A DNA stretch of 64,000 nucleotides, from assembly GCF_030433435.1 (NCBI RefSeq), contig NZ_JANRHH010000047.1, positions 1-64,000 on the forward strand, read 5' to 3'. Below are positions 38,104 through 48,209 of this stretch, one piece after another. The translations under genes and the position numbers were made by a program. The notes under the pieces were generated by a model that was given only the letters and a program-made list of their open reading frames with translations, had not been told where the DNA came from and made no database searches. This DNA is from Polycladomyces subterraneus. GTDB taxonomy: Bacteria > Bacillota > Bacilli > Thermoactinomycetales > JIR-001. Numbering within the stretch: the stretch's first letter is position 1; the number at the start of each line of letters is the position of its first letter.

Positions 38104-39927
38104 GTGGAGAAACGGAATCGGCAACAAAACATACGCAACTTTTCCATTATCGCTCATATTGACCACGGAAAATCAACCTTGGCCGATCGGATTCTGGAGT
38201 ACACCGGCGCACTGAGCGAACGGGAGAAGACTGATCAGTTTCTGGATCAGATGGATTTGGAACGGGAGCGCGGCATTACAATCAAATTGCAGTCGGTGCG
38301 CCTTAACTATCGTGCCAAGGATGGAAAAGAGTATATTCTCAACCTGATCGACACGCCGGGACATGTGGACTTCACATATGAGGTTTCTCGCAGCCTAGCT
38401 GCGTGCGAAGGAGCTCTCCTGGTCGTCGACGCGGCGCAGGGTGTGGAAGCGCAAACGATGGCCAACGTATACCTGGCATTGGAAAATGATTTGGAAATCA
38501 TCCCGGTCATCAACAAGATCGACCTGCCCAGCGCCGAACCGGAGCGGGTAAAAAACGAGATTGAGGAATTGATTGGATTGGATGCCAGTGAAGCAGTGCT
38601 GGCTTCCGCCAAGACGGGGGTCGGGATCGAAGAAATTTTAGAGCAGATCGTCGAAAAAGTGCCCCCGCCCAAGGGAGATCCCGATGCGCCGTTGAAGGCG
38701 CTCATCTTCGACTCATTATACGACTCCTACAAAGGCGTCATCGTCTACCTGAGGGTAGTTGAAGGTACGATCAAAAAGGGCATGAAGATCAAGATGATGT
38801 CCACCGGCAAAACGTTCGAAGTGACGGAAGTGGGTGCATTGACTCCGCATCCGGTGCTGATGGACGAATTATCGGTGGGTGAAGTAGGTTTTCTGGTAGC
38901 AGGCATCAAGAACGTGAAGGATACCCGTGTCGGGGATACCATCACTGATGCGGAACGTCCGGCCGCCGAGCCGTTGCCGGGATACCGGCGAATCAATCCA
39001 ATGGTGTTTTGTGGCATGTACCCGGTTGACTCCGCCGATTACGACGACTTACGCGAGGCACTGGAAAAACTGGAGTTGAACGATGCATCCCTGCGCTATG
39101 AGCCGGAGACGTCGACCGCGCTCGGATTCGGATTCCGATGCGGATTTTTGGGGTTGCTCCATATGGAGATCATTCAGGAGCGGATCGAGCGGGAGTTCGG
39201 CATTCCGCTGATCACCACCGCCCCCAGTGTGGTGTACCGGGTTCATCAGACCGACGGCACCGTGTTGGATATCGAAAACCCGACACATATGCCGCCCCAG
39301 CAGAAGATCGATTATGTGGAGGAGCCGTATGTTCGGGCCAGCATCATGACGCCCAATGACTACGTGGGTGCAGTCATGGAGCTGTGCCAGAACAAACGGG
39401 GCGATTATATCGACATGCAATATCTGGACAACAACCGAGTCAACATCATTTATGAGCTGCCATTGGCCGAAATCGTCTATGACTTTTTCGACCAACTGAA
39501 GTCGGGTACCAAAGGATACGCATCGTTCGATTACGAGCTGATCGGATATAAACGATCCAACTTGGTGAAAATGGACATCCTGCTCAACGGCGAGCCGGTT
39601 GACGCGCTTTCGTTCATCGTTCACCGCGACAAAGCGTATTATCGCGGACGGCAGCTGGTGGAAAAACTGAAAGAGCTCATCCCGCGGCAAATGTTTGAAG
39701 TACCCGTTCAGGCGGCCATCGGCAACAAGGTGATCGCCCGTGAAACGATCCGCGCTATGCGCAAAAACGTGTTGGCCAAGTGCTACGGCGGGGACATCAC
39801 CCGGAAACGGAAGCTTTTGGAGAAACAAAAAGAAGGGAAAAAACGAATGAAGGCTGTGGGCAGTGTGGAAGTGCCGCAGGAAGCATTCATGGCCGTATTG
39901 AAAATGGACGACGGCAATAAAAAATAA
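38104..39927 (+). CDS. lepA: Elongation factor 4 (LepA)
   Basis: 607 residues. Translational GTPase acting on stalled or misassembled ribosomes. P-loop [29 protein letters not shown] and the LepA-specific C-terminal domain ([28 protein letters not shown]) are all present. The GTG at 38104 with AGGAGGG 7 nt upstream was preferred over an ATG at 38065 that would sit at the transcription start. Confidence 0.97.
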   Translation: MEKRNRQQNIRNFSIIAHIDHGKSTLADRILEYTGALSEREKTDQFLDQMDLERERGITIKLQSVRLNYRAKDGKEYILNLIDTPGHVDFTYEVSRSLAACEGALLVVDAAQGVEAQTMANVYLALENDLEIIPVINKIDLPSAEPERVKNEIEELIGLDASEAVLASAKTGVGIEEILEQIVEKVPPPKGDPDAPLKALIFDSLYDSYKGVIVYLRVVEGTIKKGMKIKMMSTGKTFEVTEVGALTPHPVLMDELSVGEVGFLVAGIKNVKDTRVGDTITDAERPAAEPLPGYRRINPMVFCGMYPVDSADYDDLREALEKLELNDASLRYEPETSTALGFGFRCGFLGLLHMEIIQERIEREFGIPLITTAPSVVYRVHQTDGTVLDIENPTHMPPQQKIDYVEEPYVRASIMTPNDYVGAVMELCQNKRGDYIDMQYLDNNRVNIIYELPLAEIVYDFFDQLKSGTKGYASFDYELIGYKRSNLVKMDILLNGEPVDALSFIVHRDKAYYRGRQLVEKLKELIPRQMFEVPVQAAIGNKVIARETIRAMRKNVLAKCYGGDITRKRKLLEKQKEGKKRMKAVGSVEVPQEAFMAVLKMDDGNKK

Positions 39928-39933
39928 ACGGAA

Positions 39934-40015
39934 GCGGGAGCCGGTTTCCCAGCCGAGCGACTCTAGCCGACCGGCTACGGAGTGAAGGCGGGACAGAAGG
40001 CTCCCGCATCTTTTT
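39934..40015 (+). terminator. Long GAGCGAC-type terminator between lepA and hemW
   Basis: GCGGGAGCC pairs exactly with GGCTCCCGC, followed by ATCTTTTT. Inside lies TCCCAGCC...GGCGGGA pairing and the motif GAGCGACTCTAGCC, with an inner AGCCGACCGGCT hairpin. It is a member of the same hairpin family as 8626, 34645 and 37875, here clearly placed as a terminator. Confidence 0.75.
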
Positions 40016-40099
40016 CCATGCAATCAAATGGCCGAACGGACTGTCAAAACTGAAACGAGCCGTCGCATCTTGACGTTTTTAGAAAGGGGGTCACTCCAC

Positions 40100-41260
40100 G
40101 TGGCACCGCAAGCGGTTTATATTCATATCCCCTTTTGTACCAACAAGTGTCACTACTGCGACTTTACCGCATACGTAGTAAAAGGTCAGCCCGTTGATGA
40201 TTACTTGTCCGCCCTGGAAAGGGAGATGGAACGGACGGTTGAGCAGCATCCGCCGAGAGAGATTCGATCGGTTTTCATTGGCGGGGGCACACCCACCGTT
40301 TTGTCTCCCCGGCAGATGGAACGGTTGTGTGTGGCAATCCGGCGCTATTTTCCCCGTTGGGCGACTGATATGGAGTTCACGGTGGAGGCCAATCCGGGAA
40401 CGACCGAGCCGGAAAAGTTGACGGCGATGCGCGAATGCGGGGTCAACCGCATCAGCTTCGGTGCCCAGACATTCCGTGACGACCTTCTCCGGAGAATCGG
40501 ACGCATTCACACGGCGGAAGATGTGTTTCGCAGCGTGGAGCAGGCCAGACATGCCGGTTTTGATAATTTGTCACTCGATTTGATTTTCGGTTTGCCGGGC
40601 CAGACACTCGCCGATATGGAAGAGACGCTGAGAACAGCAATATCGTTGCGTCCCGATCACATCTCCACCTACAGCCTCAAGGTGGAGGAAGGGACGTTGT
40701 TTTACACATTGTATCAGCGGGGAGAGCTTCCGCTCCCACCGGAGGAAGAAGAGGTAGAGATGTACCAGCTGACCCGGCGGATACTGGGTGAGGTAGGGTT
40801 GAACCAGTACGAAATCAGCAATTTTGCCCATCCTGGAAAAGAAAGCCGTCACAATCTGACGTATTGGCGCCATGAGGAGTTTTACGGACTGGGGGCGGGT
40901 GCCCATGGATATGTGGGAGGCGTCCGCCATGCCAATGTGCGGGGGATTCGGGAGTACATCGAAAAAACGCGGCGGGGCTTTCCGACTGAAGAGGTTCACC
41001 ACGTTTCTCGAGCCGAAGCTATGGAGAATTTCATGATATTCGGTTTGCGTGTGTTGAGTGGAGTGGAAGAGAGTGAATTTGAACGGCGTTTTGGTTTACC
41101 GTTGGACCGCGTGTTTGGCTCAGTTCTGGCCGCATTACAACAAAAAGGTTTGTTGGAGATCGAAAGTGGACGGGTTCGCTTGACGGAGCAGGGACTGCTC
41201 TTTGGCAACGAGGTGTTTGCCGCGTTCCTTGGAGAAGCTGAAAACACAAGTATAGATTGA
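40100..41260 (+). CDS. hemW: HemW, radical SAM haem chaperone
   Basis: 386 residues. The CTNKCHYCDF motif (CxxxCxxC) binds the 4Fe-4S cluster. Further motifs: VFIGGGTPTVL, VEANPGT, GVNRISFGAQTF and LDLIFGLPGQT. The protein lacks the N-terminal extension of true HemN coproporphyrinogen dehydrogenase, and the lepA-hemW-hrcA order is that of HemW in Bacillales. A GTG start with AAGGGGG about 9 nt upstream was chosen; the frame is open 24 codons earlier but unlike the family. Confidence 0.9.
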   Translation: MAPQAVYIHIPFCTNKCHYCDFTAYVVKGQPVDDYLSALEREMERTVEQHPPREIRSVFIGGGTPTVLSPRQMERLCVAIRRYFPRWATDMEFTVEANPGTTEPEKLTAMRECGVNRISFGAQTFRDDLLRRIGRIHTAEDVFRSVEQARHAGFDNLSLDLIFGLPGQTLADMEETLRTAISLRPDHISTYSLKVEEGTLFYTLYQRGELPLPPEEEEVEMYQLTRRILGEVGLNQYEISNFAHPGKESRHNLTYWRHEEFYGLGAGAHGYVGGVRHANVRGIREYIEKTRRGFPTEEVHHVSRAEAMENFMIFGLRVLSGVEESEFERRFGLPLDRVFGSVLAALQQKGLLEIESGRVRLTEQGLLFGNEVFAAFLGEAENTSID

Positions 41261-41325
41261 CAATGCCCACCCTGTTTGGTACTTTAAAAATAAGCATTTT
41301 AGCACTCGTAGAGAGAGAGTGCTAA
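41257..41325 (+). promoter_or_regulatory. hrcA promoter and CIRCE operator
   Basis: TTGACA (41257-41262) overlaps the hemW stop; a 17-nt spacer leads to TACTTT (41280-41285). The perfect CIRCE inverted repeat TTAGCACTC-N9-GAGTGCTAA occupies 41299-41325, just before the hrcA ribosome site. HrcA binding here represses the heat-shock genes. Confidence 0.93.
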
Positions 41326-41343
41326 CAAGGAGGTGGGTGGCAG

Positions 41344-42366
41344 ATGTTGACCGAGCGGCAGAAGCTGATCCTCCGTGCCGTTGTCGACGATTATGTGATG
41401 ACGGCCGAACCGGTCGGTTCGCGCACTGTGTCCAAACGCGAAGGCGTTGGATTCAGCGCAGCAACCATCCGCAATGAGATGGCCGACCTGGAAGAGATGG
41501 GCTATCTGGAACAGCCGCACACATCTGCCGGCCGCATTCCGTCCCACAAGGGCTATCGCTATTATGTCGATCACCTGATGGAGCCTGCCCGTCTTTCACG
41601 CATGGAGATGATGGCGTTCCGCCGATTCTTCGCGCGCAAGCGGGATGAAGTGGAGCAGGTCATTCAGGAGACGGCTTCCATCCTGTCTCAGATGACCAAC
41701 TACACCTCCATCATCCTCGGACCCAAAGTGTTTGAGAGCACGCTCAAGCACTTGCAGGTCATCCCGTTGTCTGAACGGGCGGCGGTCGTGATCTTCGTAA
41801 CCAATACGGGCCATGTGGAAAAACGACGGATTTCGGTACCGGAGGGTATCTCACTCTCCTCAATCGAAAAACTGGTCAATTTACTCAACACCAAATTAAC
41901 CGGTATTCCTCTATATAAACTGAAACGCGTGGTTTATTGGGAATTGATGGATGAGCTCCGCCGGCATATTGACCACTATGAGTCCGTGATGAGCATGATC
42001 GATCAGATGCTGGAAACGGACCACGGCGAACGCGTCTTTTTCAGCGGAGCCACCAACATGCTGAACCAACCCGAGTTTCAGGATGTGGAGAAGGTAAAGA
42101 ACTTGCTGGACCTTTTCGAGAACAGCGAAACAATGGTTCAGCTGTTAGAATCGAGGGAAGAAGGCGTACAAGTGCGCATCGGGCGTGAAAACGATCTGGA
42201 AGCAGTCAACAACTGTAGCATCATTACCGCCACCTACACGGTGGACGGACGTCCGTTGGGCACAATCGGGATTTTGGGTCCGACAAGGATGGATTATCGA
42301 AAAGTGATTACACTTTTGGACGTGTTCTCCAAACACTTTTCAGAGCATCTGCGTCGTCTGTATTGA
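41344..42366 (+). CDS. hrcA: Heat-inducible repressor HrcA
   Basis: 340 residues. The N-terminal winged helix begins MLTERQKLILRAVVDDYVMT and includes SAATIRNEMADLEEMGYL and the TSAGRIPSHKGYRYYVD segment. A GAF-like domain follows. It represses its own operon through the CIRCE site and depends on GroEL for activity in Bacillus. AAGGAGG lies about 10 nt before the ATG. Confidence 0.96.
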   Translation: MLTERQKLILRAVVDDYVMTAEPVGSRTVSKREGVGFSAATIRNEMADLEEMGYLEQPHTSAGRIPSHKGYRYYVDHLMEPARLSRMEMMAFRRFFARKRDEVEQVIQETASILSQMTNYTSIILGPKVFESTLKHLQVIPLSERAAVVIFVTNTGHVEKRRISVPEGISLSSIEKLVNLLNTKLTGIPLYKLKRVVYWELMDELRRHIDHYESVMSMIDQMLETDHGERVFFSGATNMLNQPEFQDVEKVKNLLDLFENSETMVQLLESREEGVQVRIGRENDLEAVNNCSIITATYTVDGRPLGTIGILGPTRMDYRKVITLLDVFSKHFSEHLRRLY

Positions 42367-42551
42367 ACAATCGATGACAGGACGACGTATCAAACATGTG
42401 GATACTGCCGGGTTTGGTGGGGGTACGACGCTACCCCCCCTCCCTTTGTTTGCCGACGGAAGCGATGGCATTGATAACGGGGATTTGATGATCAGGTCGG
42501 CTATCCATCGGCTCGGCCAGGTCATGATCATATAGGAGGTTGAAATTCACG

Positions 42552-43199
42552 GTGCAGAAAGAACAACCGGCGCAACGCCGCAAGGTTTGGCCCGAGGGGT
42601 CTTCCGCCGCTGGCGAAGAGCAAGCGGCGAAAGACGAAAGGTCGGGCGTGACGGAAGAACCGGTCCATCAGGAGGCGGATGAACCGGTTCAACAGAAGAC
42701 GGAACAAGATCTGCACGACAATGTCAGTCCGGAGCAGTATCAGCGAACGCTGGAAGAGTTGGAAGCATGGAAGCAAAAGGCCGAGGAACATTATGAGATG
42801 TTCCTGCGTGCCCGGGCGGACTTGGACAATTATCGCAAACGGGTGCGTAAGGAAAAAGAAGAATCCGCCAAATACGCAATGGCGCCTCTGGCGGAAGCGA
42901 TCCTGCCTGTCGTGGACAACCTGGAACGCGCACTGGCGGCAGGCGGAAACGCAGCTGATGCCAAGGCTCTCCATGAAGGCGTGGAGATGGTGTATCGCCA
43001 GTTGCTTCAAGTGCTGCGGCAAGTGGGGGTGGAGCCGATCGAGTCGGTGGGTCAGCCGTTTGATCCGCACCTGCACAATGCTGTGATGCAAGAAGAAACA
43101 AGCGATACAGAGCCTGGTATCGTCATCGCGGAACTGCAAAAAGGATACCGGTTCAAGGACCGGGTGTTGCGTCCGGCCATGGTCAAAGTCAGCGTGTGA
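42552..43199 (+). CDS. grpE: GrpE nucleotide exchange factor
   Basis: 215 residues. A long acidic, Gln/Glu-rich N-terminal tail and coiled coil (about 1-110) are followed by the GrpE beta domain with GVEPIESVGQPFDPHLHNAV and FKDRVLRPAMVKV. It exchanges ADP for ATP on DnaK. AGGAGG lies 12 nt before the GTG at 42552; a TTG at 42540 is in frame but too close to it. A strong GGGGGTA/TACCCCC hairpin sits in the 170-nt gap after hrcA. Confidence 0.93.
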   Translation: MQKEQPAQRRKVWPEGSSAAGEEQAAKDERSGVTEEPVHQEADEPVQQKTEQDLHDNVSPEQYQRTLEELEAWKQKAEEHYEMFLRARADLDNYRKRVRKEKEESAKYAMAPLAEAILPVVDNLERALAAGGNAADAKALHEGVEMVYRQLLQVLRQVGVEPIESVGQPFDPHLHNAVMQEETSDTEPGIVIAELQKGYRFKDRVLRPAMVKVSV

Positions 43200-43205
43200 T
43201 GTCGG

Positions 43206-43255
43206 GAAGCACGAGCGCAGAAGAAGGAATGGGGCTCGTCTGCGCCCTTCTTTCA
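43206..43255 (+). terminator. Hairpin between grpE and dnaK
   Basis: GCGCAGA/TCTGCGC (with alternative ACGAGC/GCTCGT pairing) followed by CCCTTCTTTC. It may reduce readthrough into dnaK. Confidence 0.5.
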
Positions 43256-43349
43256 CTGCGCCTGTTTCTCGTGGACACATACCGTTTTGAAAGTTATATC
43301 ATACCACATAGTTGATAAATAGAGATTACATGATTTGGGGGGCATTGCG

Positions 43350-45188
43350 ATGGGAAAAGTCATTGGTATTGACTTGGGAACCACCAACTCCTGTGTGGCG
43401 TTCATGGATGGAGATGAAGTAGTCGTCATTCCGAATGCGGAAGGGGGACGCACCACACCGTCCGTTGTCGGTTTTACCAAAAATGGTGAACGGTTGGTAG
43501 GTGAGTCGGCTAAGCGTCAAGCCATCACCAACCCGGACAGAACCATCATCTCCATCAAACGGCACATGGGAACTGACTATAAAGTGAAAATCGACGATAA
43601 ACAGTATACACCGCAGGAAATCTCGGCGATGATCCTGCAGAAATTGAAAGCGGACGCCGAAGCGTATCTGGGCGAGCCCGTGACACAGGCTGTCATCACC
43701 GTACCTGCCTACTTCAACGACAGCCAACGGCAAGCGACCAAGGACGCCGGTCGGATCGCCGGTCTGGAAGTGTTGCGGATCATCAACGAGCCGACGGCTG
43801 CCGCGCTTGCATATGGTCTGGACAAAGAAGAAGACCAAACCATTCTCGTCTTTGACCTGGGTGGCGGAACATTCGACGTCTCCATCTTGGAGCTGGGTGA
43901 TGGTCTGTTTGAAGTGAAAGCGACCAGCGGAGACAACCACCTGGGTGGTGACGACTTCGACCAGGCGATCATTGATTGGCTCGTGGAAGAGTTCAAAAAA
44001 GAGCACGGCATCGATCTCCGCAATGACCGGATGGCGATGCAGCGTTTGAAAATGGCGGCAGAAAAGGCGAAAAAAGAGTTGTCCGGTATGCTGACCACCA
44101 CGATTACGGAGCCGTTCTTGGCGATGGACGAAACCGGACCGAAAAACCTGGAAGTGACTCTGACCCGCGCCAAATTTGAAGAACTGACCGCCGATTTGGT
44201 CGAGCGTACCATGGGTCCGACCCGTCAGGCGTTGAAAGATGCCGGCTTGGAGCCTCACCAAATTGATAAAGTGATTCTGGTCGGCGGATCGACCCGGATT
44301 CCGGCGGTGCAAGAAGCGATCAAGAAACTGATCGGGAAAGAGCCGAGCAAAGGGGTCAACCCGGACGAAGTAGTAGCAATGGGTGCGGCCATCCAAGGCG
44401 GCGTGTTGTCCGGTGACGTGAAAGACGTCGTGCTGTTGGACGTGACGCCGTTGTCGCTCGGAATTGAAACGCTGGGCGGTGTATTCACCAAATTGATCCC
44501 GCGCAACACCACCATCCCGACGGAGAAATCGCAAATCTTCTCAACGGCGGCGGATAACCAAACCGTGGTGGATATCCACGTGCTGCAAGGGGAGCGCCCG
44601 ATGGCGGCTGACAACAAATCGCTGGGTCGTTTCCAACTGCAGGATATCCCGCCTGCCCCGCGCGGTGTGCCGCAAATCGAGGTAACGTTTAAAATCGACG
44701 CCAACGGGATTGTGAATGTGTCGGCGAAAGACTTGGCGACCGGCAAGAGCAAGGACATTACAATTCAGTCTTCCAGCGGCTTGAGCGAAGAAGAGATTCA
44801 GCGGATGATCAAAGAGGCGGAAGAGCACGCCGAGGAAGACAAAAAGCGCAAAGAGGCCGCCGAAGTCCGCAACAAAGCGGATCAATTGGTCTTCACGACC
44901 AACAAGACTTTGAATGATCTGGGCGACAAAGTGTCCGAAGAAGACCGGAAAAAAGTCGAAGAGGCCAAGGAAAAAGTACAGAAAACCTTGTCGGATAACG
45001 ATACCGCAGCGATCAAGCAGGCCACCGAAGAGTTGGAGAAAGTGGTGCAGGAGGTTTCCGTCAAAGTGTATCAGCAAGCGGCCCAGCAACAGACGGCCAA
45101 TGAAGCTAATGACCAATCGGCGGAAACCAAAAAGAAAGACGACAATGTCGTCGATGCTGATTACGAAGTAGTCGATGATGACAAATAA
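43350..45188 (+). CDS. dnaK: Chaperone DnaK (Hsp70)
   Basis: 612 residues. ATPase motifs: [26 protein letters not shown] and [13 protein letters not shown]; linker and substrate domain begin near [14 protein letters not shown]. The C-terminal tail is Gln-rich then acidic and ends [13 protein letters not shown], as in other Gram-positive DnaK. The ATG at 43350 was chosen over a TTG 15 nt upstream. Its separation from grpE by a hairpin and a 150-nt gap suggests separate tuning. Confidence 0.98.
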   Translation: MGKVIGIDLGTTNSCVAFMDGDEVVVIPNAEGGRTTPSVVGFTKNGERLVGESAKRQAITNPDRTIISIKRHMGTDYKVKIDDKQYTPQEISAMILQKLKADAEAYLGEPVTQAVITVPAYFNDSQRQATKDAGRIAGLEVLRIINEPTAAALAYGLDKEEDQTILVFDLGGGTFDVSILELGDGLFEVKATSGDNHLGGDDFDQAIIDWLVEEFKKEHGIDLRNDRMAMQRLKMAAEKAKKELSGMLTTTITEPFLAMDETGPKNLEVTLTRAKFEELTADLVERTMGPTRQALKDAGLEPHQIDKVILVGGSTRIPAVQEAIKKLIGKEPSKGVNPDEVVAMGAAIQGGVLSGDVKDVVLLDVTPLSLGIETLGGVFTKLIPRNTTIPTEKSQIFSTAADNQTVVDIHVLQGERPMAADNKSLGRFQLQDIPPAPRGVPQIEVTFKIDANGIVNVSAKDLATGKSKDITIQSSSGLSEEEIQRMIKEAEEHAEEDKKRKEAAEVRNKADQLVFTTNKTLNDLGDKVSEEDRKKVEEAKEKVQKTLSDNDTAAIKQATEELEKVVQEVSVKVYQQAAQQQTANEANDQSAETKKKDDNVVDADYEVVDDDK

Positions 45189-45199
45189 GAAGCCACATG

Positions 45200-45250
45200 T
45201 ACCGGGGGTCGGAGCGAAAGAGGCTTTTCGCTTTGACTTCCCCGTTTTTT
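45200..45250 (+). terminator. Terminator between dnaK and dnaJ
   Basis: GGGG...CCCC enclose an AGCGAAA/TTTCGCT hairpin, followed by GTTTTTTGC. GAGCGA in the stem recalls the other intergenic hairpins but the rest differs. Confidence 0.7.
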
Positions 45251-45307
45251 GCTGAATAATATACGTGAAAGATTCTTGTGCCGGGGAAAGAATAGGGGGG
45301 TGAACCC

Positions 45308-46435
45308 GTGAGCAAGCGGGATTACTACGAAGTGCTGGGTGTCAGCCGGGACGCTTCCCCCGAGGAGATTCGAAAAGCATATCGGAAGCTGGCCCGCAAA
45401 TATCATCCAGACGTCAACAAGGATCCGGATGCGGAACAGAAGTTCAAAGAAGTGAAAGAAGCATACGAAGTACTGAGTGACCCCCAGAAAAAGGCGCAAT
45501 ACGATCAGTTCGGTCATGCCGATCCCAACATGGGAGCGGGTGGAACTGGCGGGTTCGGCGGATTTGGTGGGGAGACCGACTTCGGTTTCGGAGACATTTT
45601 CGATATGTTTTTTGGCGGCAGAAGGAGAAACTCGAATGCACCCCGGCAGGGAGCCGACTTGGAGTTTCGTCTGACCGTTGAGTTTAAAGATGCGGTGTTT
45701 GGTAAAGAAATGGAAGTGATGGTCCCGCGGACGGAAACCTGTTCCACTTGCTCTGGAACCGGGGCGAAACCGGGTACGCATCCGGAGACATGTCCAGTTT
45801 GTCATGGATCAGGACAGGCGGAAATCGTGCAGAACACGCCGTTCGGACGCATCGTCAACCGGCGGATCTGCCATCAGTGCGAAGGGAAAGGGAAAATTAT
45901 TCGCCAAAAATGCGTCGCGTGCGGTGGAACCGGAAAAGTGAAGCGGAAACGGAAAATCAACATCCGGATCCCCGCCGGTGTCCACGATGGTACACAACTA
46001 CGCATCGCTGGTGAGGGTGAACCGGGGATTAACGGTGGACCGCCAGGTGATTTGTACATTTTGATCAAGGTAAAGCCGCATGAATTTTTCACGCGTGAGG
46101 ACGACGACATCGTTTGCGAACTGCCGATCACTTTCGTTCAAGCGGCGCTGGGCGACGAAGTGGTGGTACCGACCTTGAACGGCCGTGCCAAATTGAAGAT
46201 ACCTCCCGGTACGCAGACGGGAACGGAATTCCGTTTGCGTGGCAAAGGGGTTCCGCGGCTTCGCGGGTACGGTCAGGGTGACCAGCGGGTGCGGATCCGC
46301 GTGGTGACACCGACCGGTTTGACCGAAGAGCAGAAAAACGTCCTGCGTGAATTCGGACGGTTGACCGGCGATTACATCACTGAGCAAAACGACAGCTTTT
46401 TCTCCAAGATGAAACGGGCCTTTAAAGGCGAATGA
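45308..46435 (+). CDS. dnaJ: Co-chaperone DnaJ (Hsp40)
   Basis: 375 residues. J domain with YHPDVNKD near residue 35, Gly/Phe-rich linker (about 75-105), zinc region with four CxxCxGxG repeats ([32 protein letters not shown]) and two C-terminal beta domains. It stimulates DnaK ATPase. GTG start with GGGGGGTGA upstream. Confidence 0.97.
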   Translation: MSKRDYYEVLGVSRDASPEEIRKAYRKLARKYHPDVNKDPDAEQKFKEVKEAYEVLSDPQKKAQYDQFGHADPNMGAGGTGGFGGFGGETDFGFGDIFDMFFGGRRRNSNAPRQGADLEFRLTVEFKDAVFGKEMEVMVPRTETCSTCSGTGAKPGTHPETCPVCHGSGQAEIVQNTPFGRIVNRRICHQCEGKGKIIRQKCVACGGTGKVKRKRKINIRIPAGVHDGTQLRIAGEGEPGINGGPPGDLYILIKVKPHEFFTREDDDIVCELPITFVQAALGDEVVVPTLNGRAKLKIPPGTQTGTEFRLRGKGVPRLRGYGQGDQRVRIRVVTPTGLTEEQKNVLREFGRLTGDYITEQNDSFFSKMKRAFKGE

Positions 46436-46465
46436 TCCTAAACAAGGTCGCAAGGACTTATCATA

Positions 46466-46487
46466 GCGGGCGTATGCCCGTTTTTTC
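46466..46487 (+). terminator. Terminator after dnaJ
   Basis: GCGGGC/GCCCG hairpin followed by six T. The bases just before it, GGACTTATCATAG, resemble the ACTTTGTCA box seen before other terminators. Confidence 0.85.
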
Positions 46488-46508
46488 CTATATTGGGGAG
46501 GTGACTGC

Positions 46509-47447
46509 GTGAATTGGGTGGAGGTTTGTGTCCATACCAGTCGGGAGGCTGTGGAAGCTGTCAGCTATCGGTTGCAGGAGATGGGTGCCGATGGCGTTTC
46601 CATCGAAGATCCTGAAGTACTGGAACGTGAATGGAAAAGTCCTTTCGGCGAGATTCCCGCATTATCGATGGAGGATTACCCGTCAGAAGGAGTGCGGGTG
46701 AAATGCTATATTCCCGAAACATCGGGCGTGACCGCGTTTGTCCGGCAAGCCGAATCGTTGATGAAGGAGATCAGGGAATACGGTCTGGACCCTGGTCCGG
46801 CACGTGTTACAACACGGAAACTGGCGGAAGAGTCATGGTCGGAGGCGTGGAAAGCCTACTACAAACCGGTGCGTATCTCCAAACGTATGATCGTGAAACC
46901 GGTGTGGGAGTCGTATGAGCCGGTCCACGATGATGAAGTGATCATCGAGCTGGATCCGGGAATGGCATTCGGTACGGGAACGCATCCGACGACGACGCTC
47001 TGCCTACAGTTGTTGGAGCATTATATCCCCCATCGTGGCAGTGTGATCGACGTGGGATGCGGCAGCGGGATTTTGAGTGTGGCCGCGGCCAAATTAGGGG
47101 CGGAGTCGGTGTTGGCACTCGATTTGGACGATGTGGCAGTGACAAGTGCGGAGGCCAATGTGCGGTTGAACGGAGTTCAGGATCGCGTGCGGGTTCGTCA
47201 AGGCGATTTGCTTCGGGGTGTGACCGGACAGTCTGACCTCGTCGTGGCCAATATTCTTGCGGAAATCATTGTCCGCATGTTGCCGGATGTCCCACGTGTG
47301 TTGAAGGACAGTGGGCATCTCATCGTTTCCGGAGTCATCCAGGTGAAAGAACAACTGGTGCGCAGCGAAATGGAAAAGCAAGGATTGCAGATAGTGGAAG
47401 CCATTCGCGACGGAGATTGGGTAGCCATCGTGGCGAAAAAGGTGTAG
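46509..47447 (+). CDS. prmA: Ribosomal protein L11 methyltransferase
   Basis: 312 residues. N-terminal substrate-recognition domain, then a SAM methyltransferase domain with IDVGCGSGILSVAAAKLGA and VVANILAEIIVRM (NxLA motif). ELDPGMAFGTGTHPTT is the PrmA signature. It trimethylates uL11. GGGGAGGTGA lies upstream of the GTG. It begins the prmA-rsmE-mtaB operon, conserved after dnaJ. Confidence 0.95.
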   Translation: MNWVEVCVHTSREAVEAVSYRLQEMGADGVSIEDPEVLEREWKSPFGEIPALSMEDYPSEGVRVKCYIPETSGVTAFVRQAESLMKEIREYGLDPGPARVTTRKLAEESWSEAWKAYYKPVRISKRMIVKPVWESYEPVHDDEVIIELDPGMAFGTGTHPTTTLCLQLLEHYIPHRGSVIDVGCGSGILSVAAAKLGAESVLALDLDDVAVTSAEANVRLNGVQDRVRVRQGDLLRGVTGQSDLVVANILAEIIVRMLPDVPRVLKDSGHLIVSGVIQVKEQLVRSEMEKQGLQIVEAIRDGDWVAIVAKKV

Positions 47448-47465
47448 AATGTGAGGAGTGAATAA

Positions 47466-48209
47466 ATGCAGCGTTATTTTGTCGACCTGGATCAAATCGG
47501 TTCTCGCACGATCACCATCGTGGGCGATGATGTTCATCACATCAAAAAAGTGATGCGATTTCGGCCGGGAGATCCGATCATCTGTTGCGACGGTCGCGGA
47601 ACCGATTATGTGACAGCCATTGACACCATCGGGCCAGATGAGGTCGTCTGCCGAGTGGTGGAAAGGCGTCCATCCGCGGGAGAGCCGCGTATATCCGTTA
47701 CGGTGGCGCAATCGCTCCCCAAGGGTGATAAATGGGAATGGGTGTTGCAAAAAGGTACGGAATTGGGCGCAACTACCTTTGTGCCGTTTGTCTCTGCGCG
47801 CACCATTGTGAAATGGGATGCAAAGAAAGCGGAAAAACGGCGGGAACGGTGGATGCGCATCGTCAAAGAAGCGGCTGAGCAAGCCCATCGCGGAACGATT
47901 CCCGAAGTGATGCCCGTGGCGGATTGGCAAGTGATGTTATCCCGTGCGGCTTCAACGGGTTGTGCCATGATCGCCTATGAGGGAGGCGGTCAACCGATCC
48001 AACAAGTATTGGAAGGTGACCACTCATCCTTTTTGTTGATTGTCGGACCAGAAGGCGGTTTTGAGGAAAGAGAAGTGAGGGAAGCGGAAGCGGCTGGTGC
48101 CGTTCCGGTCAGTTTGGGGCCCCGCATCCTGCGAACCGAAACAGCCGCCGTCGCCATGTTGACAGCAGTGATGTATGCATCAGGTGAGATGGGAGGTGAA
48201 CGGGCATGA
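47466..48209 (+). CDS. rsmE: 16S rRNA m3U1498 methyltransferase
   Basis: 247 residues, SPOUT-fold. Signature stretches: VAQSLPKGDKWEWVLQKGTELG, SFLLIVGPEGGFEEREV and VSLGPRILRTETAAVAMLTA (the knot). It methylates U1498 in the decoding region. The stop overlaps the mtaB start by 4 nt. Confidence 0.95.
   Translation: MQRYFVDLDQIGSRTITIVGDDVHHIKKVMRFRPGDPIICCDGRGTDYVTAIDTIGPDEVVCRVVERRPSAGEPRISVTVAQSLPKGDKWEWVLQKGTELGATTFVPFVSARTIVKWDAKKAEKRRERWMRIVKEAAEQAHRGTIPEVMPVADWQVMLSRAASTGCAMIAYEGGGQPIQQVLEGDHSSFLLIVGPEGGFEEREVREAEAAGAVPVSLGPRILRTETAAVAMLTAVMYASGEMGGERA

Noticed and set aside
43280-43325. Separate heat-shock promoter with CIRCE before dnaK
   Set aside because: No CIRCE repeat is present there and only a weak promoter match could be assembled.
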